Assembly: GCF_030463565.1 (NCBI RefSeq)
Contig: NC_134661.1
Location: forward strand, 7,712,542 to 7,776,541
DNA from: Pelecanus crispus
Lineage: Eukaryota > Chordata > Aves > Pelecaniformes > Pelecanidae
Direction of reading: 5' to 3'
DNA length: 64,000 bases
Shown: one piece after another, positions 10,196 to 19,700 of the stretch
Layout of the letters: every line of letters starts with the position of its first letter
How positions within the stretch are numbered: position 1 is the stretch's first letter
Translations under genes and position numbers: made by a program
The notes under the pieces: model-generated
The model's input: the letters and a program-made list of their open reading frames with translations, nothing else
Database searches by the model: none
Told to the model about the DNA's origin: nothing

Positions 10196-10226
10196 CGTTT
10201 CAGGTGAAACGTTTTCACGTTTCACC
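10196..10226. repeat. Overlapping GAAAC/GTTTC inverted repeats upstream of APOA5 ATG
   Basis: CGTTTCA-GG-TGAAACG (10196-10211) overlaps GGTGAAACG-TTTTCA-CGTTTCACC (10203-10226). Both stems are perfect. The second ends 3 bases before a CCCAG that could be a splice acceptor. GAAAC/GTTTC cores resemble interferon-regulatory-factor half-sites, but the spacing is not a standard ISRE. Confidence 0.6.
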
Positions 10227-10311
10227 CCAGGAGCGAGGGTCCTTGCGGAAAGCAGCGAGAGGCACAGGCAGCACCGATCCGTGAGGCCCTCGCACACCGG
10301 CCCGGCGGACC

Positions 10312-11703
10312 ATGCCTCTGAAGGCTGCGCTTCTCCTCGCCCTCCTGGCCACCCTGCCGGGTGGGTGCCGGGCAGCGGAGCTCGCTCGGGGCGGCCGGCG
10401 GCAGCGGGACAGGGCAGAGCTGGGGCGGGCAGTGCCATGGCCACCCCGCTGACCTGCTGCCCTCCCGCCCGCAGTGCCGCCGGCCGAGCCGGCACGGAGC
10501 GGCTTCTGGGAGTACCTCAGCCAGCTGACCAGCGCCAAGGCCGGCCCGGAGCACGGGCAGAGCGGCAAGGCGGGCAGGGACGTGGCGTGAGTACCCCGCG
10601 CCGGGGGCCAGACTCGCGGCGCCTGCCGTGGGCGACGCCTGCGCTCCCTCCCCAAGCTCCCCCCGGGCCCACCAGCACGCGCTGGGCCCCGTGTCTCTTC
10701 CCCCCACGCACGGGAAGGGGCCAACAGCTTTTATTAGGGGTGTGTTCAGGCAGCAGCTGCGGTGAGTCGGGTCTGCACAGTAACCGCGTGTGCCGTCTCG
10801 CGCAGAGACCTGAAGGGAAGCGCTCGGGATGGGGTCGGCCACGTGGGAAACTTCCTGGAGAAGCTGTCGCCCCTCGACAGCGGCCTCCAGCCCCGGCTCT
10901 ACCACGACCCGGACAGCCTGCGGAAGCTCCTCAGGAAAGAGTTGGAGAGCCTGAGGGTGAAGCTGTCCCCGTACGTGGATGAAGCCCACCGCAGGGTCGG
11001 CGAGCACCTGGAAGATCTCCGCCACCGGCTGCAGCCGTTCACGGAGGAGCTCCTGGACCAGGTGTCCCTGAAAGCCCGGGAGCTCCGGCGGCACCTTATG
11101 CCCAGCCGGGAGGTGACGGCTCAGCTCCTGGAGGGCGCGGACGAGGTCCAGAGGTTCATGGCCGACTACGCTGCCAAGATCGCGTTCCACACCGAGCAGG
11201 TGAAGGACATTTTCCACCCTTACGCGGACAGGCTGGTGACTGAGATCCACCGCAACGTGGAGGAGCTGCACCGAAACGTCGTCCCTCACGCCCAGGCCAG
11301 CCCGGAGAAGCTCAACCAGTACATCCAGGAGCTCTCCGCGAAGCTGACCCAGAACGCGAGGGACCTCCACCGCAAGATCCAGAGGAACCTGGAGCAGCTC
11401 AGGGTGAAGCTGAGCCTCCGCCCCGGGCAGCCGCCGGCCCCCGCGGGCCGCTATGCCCAGGAGCTGGCGCGGGAGGCGCAGCGGCGGGTGGAGGAGTTCC
11501 GGAGGGACACGCACCTCCAGATCCGGGCCTTCACCCGGGCCCTCGACCAGGAGACGGAGGAGATGAGGCTGAAGCTCTCCTCCTCCTCCTCCTCCTCCTT
11601 CTCCTCCTCCCCGCCCCCCGTGGAGGACCTGCAGGCCCGCCTCGACGCCCTCTGGACAGACCTGGCCCGCAGCCTGGGCGAGCGGGGCGGCGAGGCGCGC
11701 TGA
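10312..11703 (+). CDS. APOA5: Apolipoprotein A-V
   Basis: Liver apolipoprotein that lowers plasma triglyceride by helping lipoprotein lipase, opposing C-III. Coding exons are 10312-10360, 10475-10586 and 10806-11703 (stop TGA), GT-AG throughout, giving 352 aa. The signal peptide is MPLKAALLLALLATLP; the mature N-terminus has GFWEYLSQLTS, like mammalian GFWDYFSQTS. Later matches to mammalian A-V as I recall it are FLEKLSP, PYVDEAHRRVGEHLE, ELFHPYA-like DIFHPYADRLV, VVPHAQASPEKLNQ and AFTRALDQETEEM. An Arg/Lys/His-rich stretch around HRKIQRNLEQLRVKL fits the heparin/GPIHBP1-binding zone. A run of about ten serines interrupts the C-terminal part before ARLDALWTDLARSL. No canonical AATAAA lies between its stop and ZPR1. 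Confidence 0.94.
11575..11610 (+). repeat. APOA5: (TCC)n run coding poly-Ser in APOA5
   Basis: Near-perfect trinucleotide run within the last APOA5 exon, read in frame as seven Ser, Phe, three Ser, then Pro-Pro-Pro. It sits in the linker before the last helix, where mammalian A-V is Pro-rich. It may vary in length between individuals. Confidence 0.85.
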
Positions 11704-11828
11704 GGGGCCGGGGGGGTGGGGGGCGGAGGGCGCCGGGGCGGGGCGGGGCCGGGCCGGGCCGGGGCGGGGCCGCTTCTGTCGAGACGAATCGCGATAAAAG
11801 GGCCGCCATGGCGGAGCAGGCCGCGCTG

Positions 11829-11918
11829 CCCCACGTGACCGCGCGGCGCCCCACGTGACCGCGCGGCGCCCCACGTGACCGCGAGGCCCGCAGGCGCGGC
11901 ACTTCCGGCGGCGGCAAG
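11829..11918 (+). promoter_or_regulatory. ZPR1: ZPR1 promoter with three tandem CACGTG boxes
   Basis: A 20-bp unit containing CCCCACGTGACC is repeated three times (about 11829-11888), putting E-boxes CACGTG at 11832, 11852 and 11872. ACTTCCGG (ETS type) follows at 11901, and AAGATGGCGGC (YY1 type) overlaps the start codon. There is no TATA box apart from a weak GATAAAA at 11793. This fits a CpG-island housekeeping promoter. Confidence 0.7.
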
Positions 11919-14900
11919 ATGGCGGCGCTGGGGACGGCGGAGGCGGCGGGCTCAGCGCTGTTCCGGCCCCTCAGCGCCGAGGACGGCGAGCAGCGGCCGG
12001 CCGAGATCGAGTCCCTCTGCATGAACTGCTTCCGCAACGTGAGCGGGGGCGGCGGGCGGCTGCCGGGCCCCGGCGGCCTGCGGGGCGGGCCCGGCCCACC
12101 GGGGCCGGCTCCCGCTACCGGGACCCGCGGGGCGAGTGAGGGGCAGGGCCGGGGAAGGACCTGCCGGGCGCCGCGGCTCTTCCCGGGGCGGGCGGCGGTG
12201 GGAGCCGGAGGGCTGGGTGCGAGAGGCGGGGGGGGGGTAGGCTGGGCCCGCTGGCGCTGCGGGAGGCTGTTGGGTGCTTGCGGGGGTGGCAGGGCTCCGG
12301 GAGGGCGACCGGCCCGCGGGGGTGCTGGCCCGGGGACGGGGGCTGGGGGAGACGGCGCCCCGAGGAGCCGGGTTCCCACGAGGCCCCTCGCTGCCGCAGG
12401 GGGTGACGCGGCTCCTGCTCACCAGGATCCCCTTCTTCAAAGAGATCATCGTCAGCTCCTTCGCCTGCGACAGCTGCTCCTGGTCCAACACGGAGATCCA
12501 GTCCGCGGGCAGGATCCAGGAGCAGGGCGTGCGCTACGCCCTGGCTGTCACCTCCCGCCAGGTGAGCGGGGGCTCCCCTCTGCCTCCCCAGCGCGGCGGG
12601 GAGCCGCCTCCTACATGCCTTTGTCCCTCACCAGCCGGTCTTGCTCGAGCAATAAAGCATTTTATTTTCTGCCGCTTGTGAAATAGCTTTATTTCTGTGG
12701 TAATAACCATTTAACGCCCAAAATGTGCATGTTCCCGGCACACTCCTGCACAAACGGAGTGGTTGCTGAAGCTGGCTGGGAGGAGCTAATGCTGCGGCTT
12801 TCGTGGGTGCCGCATACCTCAGTGTGGTTGCTTGGCGCGTGGGAGCTCCCAGTCCCATCGGGGACCCTGACACCACTCCTCACCTGTCACCCGCAGGACA
12901 TGAACAGGGAGGTGGTGAAGACCGACTGCGCCACGGCTCGGATTCCAGAGCTGGACTTTGAGATCCCTGCCTTCACCCAGAAGGGAGGTGGGTATGCAGC
13001 CCGCACCCCTCAGCGTGCTGGCAGGTGCCGGTTGAGGGCCTGGCCTCCCATCCGTTGGTCAGATAAGCTTGGGAGGGCTAACGTGCAGAGGCTGCCAGGG
13101 ATCAGTACGAGCTGGCAGGGTGGGTAGTGCTGCCATGGGGTACTTACCGGTGCCGTTGCTTCTGTTTTCTTTCCTTTTCAAGTCCTTACCACCATCGAAG
13201 GGATAATTGACAGAGCTGTTGCAGGCCTGGAGCAGGACCAGCCCATCCGCAGGGTAAGATGCTGTGAAAGGGGCAGCTCCTGGGGGACGCCTGCTTGGCA
13301 AAAGCTTGGTTTGTTCATTCTCTGTCCATTGGCATCAAGCGCCGCTGGTGGGAAGAACGCTATGGGTTCTCGGGTTTGCACTGTTGTCAGCGCTGCCTTT
13401 GGCTCTGGGCTGCCCCCGGCATTGGTCTCAACTGAGTTCTCTTTTGCAGGCAACGGATGAATTGGTGGCGAGTAAAATAGATGAGTTCATTGGTAAACTA
13501 AAGCAGCTGAAAGAAGTACATTCCCCCTTCACCTTTGTGAGTATGCGCAAGAGCGTGGCCCCTTTCTGCACGGGGGAGGTGTGGGATGGCTCTCTGAGGC
13601 TCCCTTCTCCCATAGATCATAGACGATCCTTCGGGGAACAGCTTTGTGGAGAACCCTCGCGCGCCGCAGAAGGACGACGCTCTTGTGGTCACCCACTACA
13701 GGAGGACTCCCCAGCAGGCTGCCATGCTGGGTCTGCAGGTAATGGGGAAGCTGCTGCTGCTGCATCGTTGGCCACGTGCACGGGCTCAATATCGGGGAGT
13801 GGGGCTGGTCAGTCCCCGCACTCTCCCACACACCCTGAATTAAGGAACAAAAGTTAATGTGGCTTCTGGTGTCCCCTCTTGCAGGGAGAGGAGCTGGATG
13901 AGAAGCCAGCCAATTCCACGGAGGATCTGAGGAACGAGGTGGGTGACTTCGCAGTGTGATGGTTGCTGTGCCTGTGTGGCTGGCACCCAGGACGGGCTTT
14001 CTGGGCTGGCCGGGACTTTCTGATTCTCCTTTCCGTTCATGCAACCCAGGTGCTGCAGTTCAACACCAACTGCCCCGAGTGCAATGCCCCAGCTAACACA
14101 AACATGAAGTTAGTGCGTATCCTTTGAGTGAGGGGCGCGGGCGCAGATCGGTGCCCGCTGCGGGGGGCTGCACAGAGGCCGGCGGGGGGGTGAGAGGCAC
14201 TGGGTGTGCTGACCCACGGCTCTTCCTGCTGTGTGCCCATAAGGCGGGAATAAATTATCTCTAGTAGAGCCTGGCAGGGTGCAAACCTGTCTCAGTGCTG
14301 CTCCCGACTTGCTGGCGAGCTCCTGCGATATCTCGGGAAGGACCGAGGCTGTGCAGAGGGCGCAGGCCGCTGCTTTGAGGCTTTCCTTTTGCTGAGTTTT
14401 CCTTGACCGTCTGCTCCAGAAATCCCCCACTTCAAGGAAGTGATTATCATGGCCACGAACTGTGACTCCTGCGGGCATAGGACAAATGAGGTGAGCTGGA
14501 AAACCACTGATCCCTTTTTTTGGGGGTGGTGGGGAGGGGGGAGTGGCGTTCTGTGCTTTGCTGGGTAGGTATTTCCCAGGTCCTGGCCTCTGCTTCATGG
14601 CATGGCTGTTTGGGAAGCCAGGCTGGGAAGGAGGCTGGATTTATGGGCAGCATCGCGAGGCAGCTTGCGCTGGCCGTAGGAGAGCTGCCTCGCTCGCTTC
14701 TCAGGGGGCCGGACCACATGCAAGCTGCGCAGCGAGCTCAGGCTGGGTCTGACTTCCCTTCCTAAATGAGCCATGGGGGAGAGTTTGGTCTTGAAGAGCT
14801 CCGTTTGGTGCGAGTCGGCCATCTCCGCTCCTGCTCGAGTGCCCTAGGTTGAGGCGCTGTCCCCGTGTTTGGAGTGGCCAGGGTACACCCTCTTGAAGCA

Positions 14901-16334
14901 GCGTGGCGTGATTCAAGTATAAAAGTCCGCAAAGCTGACTGCCAGCTGTTCCTAGGTGAAGTCCGGAGGAGCAATCGAACCGCAAGGCACCAGGATCACC
15001 CTTCGGATTACAGACCCTTCCGACATGACGAGGGATGTCCTAAAGGTATGGTGCCTTCCGACAGCTGCCCCGTCCTCCTGCAGCGGGTGCGTGGGGCCCA
15101 GCTGCCCACCTGTTGGGACTCACGGGGTGCTCCCTCGCAGTCGGAGACGTGCAGCGTGGAGATCCCAGAGCTGGAGTTCGAGCTGGGGATGGGAGCGCTG
15201 GGCGGGAAGTTCACCACACTGGAAGGGCTGCTGAAGGACATCAGGGACCTGGTGAGCAGCCCTGCGCTACTGCCTGGCGCAGCTCCGACCCCTCTGTGTG
15301 AATATTTGGCCCGGCTGTGGGGCTGGGTGTCTCGCAGCTGGCTGAGTGAGTGTGTCCGCTCTTCCAGGTTGAGAGAAACCCCTTCACTCTCGGGGACAGC
15401 TCTGCGCCCAGCAAGACGGAAAAGCTGCGAGAGTTCCTTGGGAAACTGCAGGAGGTGAGCGTGCTCATAATTTTCCGTGCTCTGCAGCGTGGTTTTCGCC
15501 GCTGTCGCTGCAGCTACGAAGCACATTTAGCTGAACTCCTCGGCGAGCGTCACCTTCCCTTTTCTAGCTGTTCCACGCCTGCCCCGCCGCGTCCTTGCTT
15601 GTTTTATCAAGCTATCACTGTTTTTTAACTGAGGAAAGTGTTAGAACTGTCTAAAGCGTGCTGCAAAAGTCTTGGTGCTGGAAGCACCGAAGGATTGGAA
15701 AGAGCCTTAATGCCTGGATGTGCTCTCTTTCTGCAGATCATAGAGGGAAAGGCAAAGGTGCACTTCATCATGGATGACCCTGCAGGCAACAGCTATCTTC
15801 AGGTACAGCGTTGCGTACTTGGAAGATGAATTCCTTGAAGTCCCCTGAGCAGTTTGAGTGGATCTTCTCCTTTATTTCCCTGATGTGTGTCGGCGGGCAG
15901 GGTTCCCTTTGGGGCTTTGGTAGTGAGTGGGTTGCCGCAGGCCCTCTCCAGGGAAAGGGAATGGCTGCTGGCTTTGTGGGAAGGAAGAAGACGGGAGCGG
16001 CGTCTGCTCTCCAGGATTAGGGGCTGGGAATGTGGCTGGCTGGTCTGGCCCCAGTTGTGCTATCTGTGCAAATTTTGCCCTTGGTTGTGGTGGGGTGTGA
16101 ATCCTGTCCCGAGGGCCCTTGCCGGGTGCTGCTGAGGAGTGCCAGGGCCTGAGATTTTGAGGAGCGGGGCGTGAAGGAGGTCTCCGTTTTGCCCTGCAGA
16201 ACGTGTACGCCCCGGAGGAGGACCCGGAGCTGACAGTGGAGCGCTACGAGCGTACCTTTGAGCAGAACGAAGACCTGGGCCTGAATGACATGAAGACGGA
16301 GGGCTACGAGTCGGAGGGAGCCTCGGGCCGGTAG
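11919..16334 (+). CDS. ZPR1: Zinc finger protein ZPR1
   Basis: ZPR1 binds eEF1A and the SMN complex, moves to the nucleus on growth-factor signalling, and acts as an eEF1A assembly chaperone. Fourteen coding exons: 11919-12038, 12400-12561, 12897-12987, 13183-13253, 13450-13536, 13616-13738, 13885-13938, 14050-14116, 14420-14490, 14956-15045, 15141-15251, 15368-15454, 15737-15802, 16200-16334; 444 aa, phases all consistent. Two ZPR1 zinc fingers are intact: Cys34/37/63/66 (CMNC...CDSC) and Cys244/247/273/276 (CPEC...CDSC), each followed by a double-stranded beta-helix domain (e.g. [39 protein letters not shown]). The C-terminus has [12 protein letters not shown] and [11 protein letters not shown]. 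The intron inside the second finger has U12-type signals. The 3' end is only about 170 bases before BUD13. Confidence 0.97.
14117..14419 (+). other. ZPR1: U12-type (minor spliceosome) intron of ZPR1
   Basis: The intron starts GTATCCTT, the U12 5' splice-site consensus, and has TTTTCCTTGAC at 14397-14407, matching the U12 branch-site consensus. The branch A at 14406 is 13 bases before the AG at 14418-14419, within the usual 10-20 base spacing, and no normal polypyrimidine tract follows. It splits the codon for Gln259 inside zinc finger 2. All other ZPR1 introns look U2-type. Confidence 0.9.
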
Positions 16335-16554
16335 CCGGGCGCAGCCGGACCCCTTCAGCCTCTTCCCCCTGGCTCTGGGGACCAGGACTTGTTTGGGGCC
16401 AGGACCCCTCCCCGGGGCGCTCCCCTGCCCCAGGGAAGCCGCTCCAGCCCGAAGGCACGTGGGAATCGGCCTCGGGGCCTCCGCCGGAGGCGTACTGCTG
16501 CTGTGTCGGGGCGGGGGGCCCCGGCTTTGGGTCCCCTCGGGGCTGCGACCCCCA

Positions 16555-16560
16555 AATAAA
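16555..16560 (+). terminator. ZPR1: ZPR1 polyadenylation signal
   Basis: AATAAA 221 bases after the ZPR1 stop, followed by TG-rich sequence. Confidence 0.85.
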
Positions 16561-16599
16561 GGTGTTGAATGGAGGCAATGGCGTGTGCCTGCTGCTGCT

Positions 16600-16729
16600 G
16601 CTGGCCCCGCCCACCCCCGCCATGGCCCCGCCCGCCGCCTTTGGCCCCGCCCACTCCCCCGCCCCCTGGCTCCGCCCAGCGCCGCCGCGTGTCCCCCCGC
16701 GCTCGCCGTCCCTTCCGGCCGGGGCCAAG
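16600..16729 (+). promoter_or_regulatory. BUD13: BUD13 promoter, GC-box array
   Basis: Four or five GCCCCGCCC / CCGCCC Sp1-type boxes lie between about 16605 and 16680, followed by CTTCCGG (ETS type) near 16712. AAGATGGCGGC overlaps the ATG, the same start context as ZPR1. No TATA box. The whole promoter fits into the space after the ZPR1 poly(A) signal. Confidence 0.65.
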
Positions 16730-19700
16730 ATGGCGGCGCAGGGGCTGAGCAAGGCCGAGTACCTGCGGCGCTACCTGAGCGGGCCGGCCGTCGCTGAGGC
16801 CGCCCAGCCCCGCCGCCGCCGCAAGAAGAAGCCGCCGGGCGGCAGCGGTAGAACCGGGTGAGTTGCGGGGAAAAGGGGACGGCGCGGCCTGCGCCAGCCG
16901 CGGCCTTTCGCGGTAGGCCCGACCCTCCGCCGTGGCCGTCTGTGGGCATCGGCGTGGGAGCTCCCCACGGCCCCGCCCGCCGGCGCCCCGCTCCCAGCCC
17001 CTTATCCTCGTCCCGCGGGGTCGGGGCACCCCCAGGCCCCCCCCCGGGCCAGGAATTCCACACCCCCCACCCCCTCCCCCCTCAACCCCAGACCAGGAAT
17101 TCCGCCCTGGGCCAGGAATTTCGTGTCGTCCCCCCCCCCCCCCCCCCCCCCCGCCAGGAATCCCCCATTCCCACCTGCGGGCGATCTGGCAGCAATCCAG
17201 CGGTTCCCTTCCTTGCTGGTGGCCTGATGGCAGGGCCCCTCTCCTCACTCCCAGGATGCGGATCGTGGACGACGATGTCAGCTGGAATAGCATTGCTGCT
17301 GTCCAGGAGAAGGAGGAGGAGGAGGAGGATGAAGGCGACATGCCTGTGGTGAGTGGGGAATTATGTCAAATGCGCTTTCACAACCTAAATTTGTTCTCCT
17401 TAAGGCCCGCCTCGTGTCTCCCTTTGGGAAGCGCTTGCCAAACCGTTTCTCGCCGCCAGCTCTTTTGGTAGTTCCGCAGCAGGGGTGGGTGAGCTTTTCT
17501 GCTCCAGGCACAGGGGAGTTGAACTCCCTACCTGCAGATAAAAACAGCCTGTTCTTTGTGCGTTTCCGTTTTCGCAACCGCCAAAAGCAGGCAGTAGGGC
17601 CAGCATGGTGGCTCTCGCAGCTTTCAAGCAGCTGCTCGAGGCACAGCAGAAGGTAACCACGCGATCGCAGGAGCCTGCTGACCGCTGCGGCACGGCTTGC
17701 GGCATGGGCTGGGTATCGTGACAGCAAAGAGATAAACATTGAAGGCGAAGGCTTGGGAAAGTTGTTTTGAGATCTGACTGTAGGAGGGCAGCTGAACGAT
17801 GGTCATGCATTGGTTGCCCGTCAGCGTGATTATGCTTAATTATTTGTGTTGGAGAGTAGAAATCATTTTCTCCTTTTTCTTTAAGCCGTGTTCTTTACTC
17901 TGGGATTCTGTCTTCAGGTGGCAGAATTTATTGATGAGCGTCCGGATGAAGTGAAGCTTATGGAGGAATTCCGGACAAATGCTAAATGGAAACTTCTAGG
18001 AGGTGAGACCAGACCTTTCTGCCCTCTCTCCCTGAAGGCTTAACTGCTCTAAACAATGACATTGTTGCAAATTAAAAATAATACTTGCTAAAAGAAAAAA
18101 AAAAAAATTTTTGAAATGCTGAAGAGATCACAAACTGTGGAGAGCCCTAATGATGGTGACTTTCTGATTGTTTTTCTTTAGACCAGAATGAAGACTCACA
18201 AGGTTCGGATATTTCAGTACCCGCCAAATCTAACATGAGGTACGGGGCTCCAACTAGAAATTCTTCTGTTGGTTAACTCTTGTTTTCTGGTATCGTCTCT
18301 CTCGTTCTGCAGTTTCTAAGTGCTTTGCTGTGAAATGTGAGAAGCAGCATATGCAGGGATTCCTTTTCCGCTGTTGAATAACCTCCGCCTGGGGCGGAAA
18401 ACCGGCAGACAGCGTGCTGCCTAGGTTCCCGCGTCATACGCGAACAGCTGCCCCGCAGTCCTCTGACAGCATCAGAGAAATCTGGGCGATGACTCGCCGT
18501 AGATCTGGAACGTGGCGAGGATGGCGGCGTTATAACGTGCCTCTTTTCTGAAAGCATCTGCGGGATGTTCCATGGTTGCAGAGCATCCAGGCTCTCAGAG
18601 AGCGTGGTGGGGTGTTTCTTTGTGAGAAGATGATTATACAAGGGCACAAATTGGGTTTTGTAGTAGGAGTGTCACCAGGGTTCCTGGAGACTTTAAAATT
18701 ACAGCTTTCCTGTGATCCAGGTTGCCTCAGAGGGTTTCTGGGATTCTGCTCAGGGAAGTCTGCGGCTCAGTGATGCAGGTCACTGCAGGGAGGTGCAGAA
18801 TCAAGTATGAATTTGCGTTCAGAAAGTTGTTTTCATCCTCGAGCCCTACTGCTAGCTTCACAGGTCCCACTCGGTTTGTGTTTCCAGTCTGGAGACAGCA
18901 GAACAAACAAAAATCTAACTCTCGTTTTCACCTTCTGCTCCCCTCCCAGGCGGCAGCGCCACGACTCCCCAGACAGCTTGCCACCGAGGAGACTGCGGCA
19001 CGACTCCCCAGACAGATCGCCTCCCGGGCAACAGCACCACGCATCCCCGCATCTGTCCCCTCCCAGGCGAGAGAGAAACGATTCCCCCAACATCTTGCCT
19101 CCCAGGCGACAGCGCCGTGACTCCCCGAACCTCTCCCCGCCAAGAAGGAAGCGTCACGACTCCCCAGATCTGTCACCTCCCAGGCGACAGCGTCACGACT
19201 CTCCGGACCTCTCTCCGCCAAGAAGGAAGCGTCACGACTCCCCGGACCTGTCACCTCCCAGGCAACGACATGACTCCCCAGACCTCTCCCCGCCAAGAAG
19301 GAAGCGTCACGACTCCCCAGACCTGTCACCTCCCAGGCGGCAGCGTCACGACTCCCCAGACCTGTCACCTCCCAGGCGGCAGCGTCACGACTCCCCAGAC
19401 CTGTCACCTCCCAGGCGGCAGCGTCACGACTCCCCAGACCTCTCCCCGCCAAGAAGGAAGCGTCACGACTCCCCAGACCTGTCACCTCCCAGGCGGCAGC
19501 GTCACGACTCCCCAGACCTCTCCCCGCCAAGAAGGAAGCGTCACGACTCCCCAGACCTGTCACCTCCCAGGCGGCAACGTCGCGACTCCCCGGATCTGTC
19601 CCCACCAAGAAGGAAGCGTCACGACTCCCCTGATGTCTCTCCGAAGAGAGTTGGTTCGGCAATGGGGAAAAAGGGCTGCAAAACCACAGACAAGTCGCAG

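Noticed and set aside
18928-19662. CRISPR-like array or a separate gene on the minus strand at the BUD13 repeat
   Set aside because: Repeats are contiguous, without unique spacers, and lie in frame inside a BUD13 exon of an animal genome.
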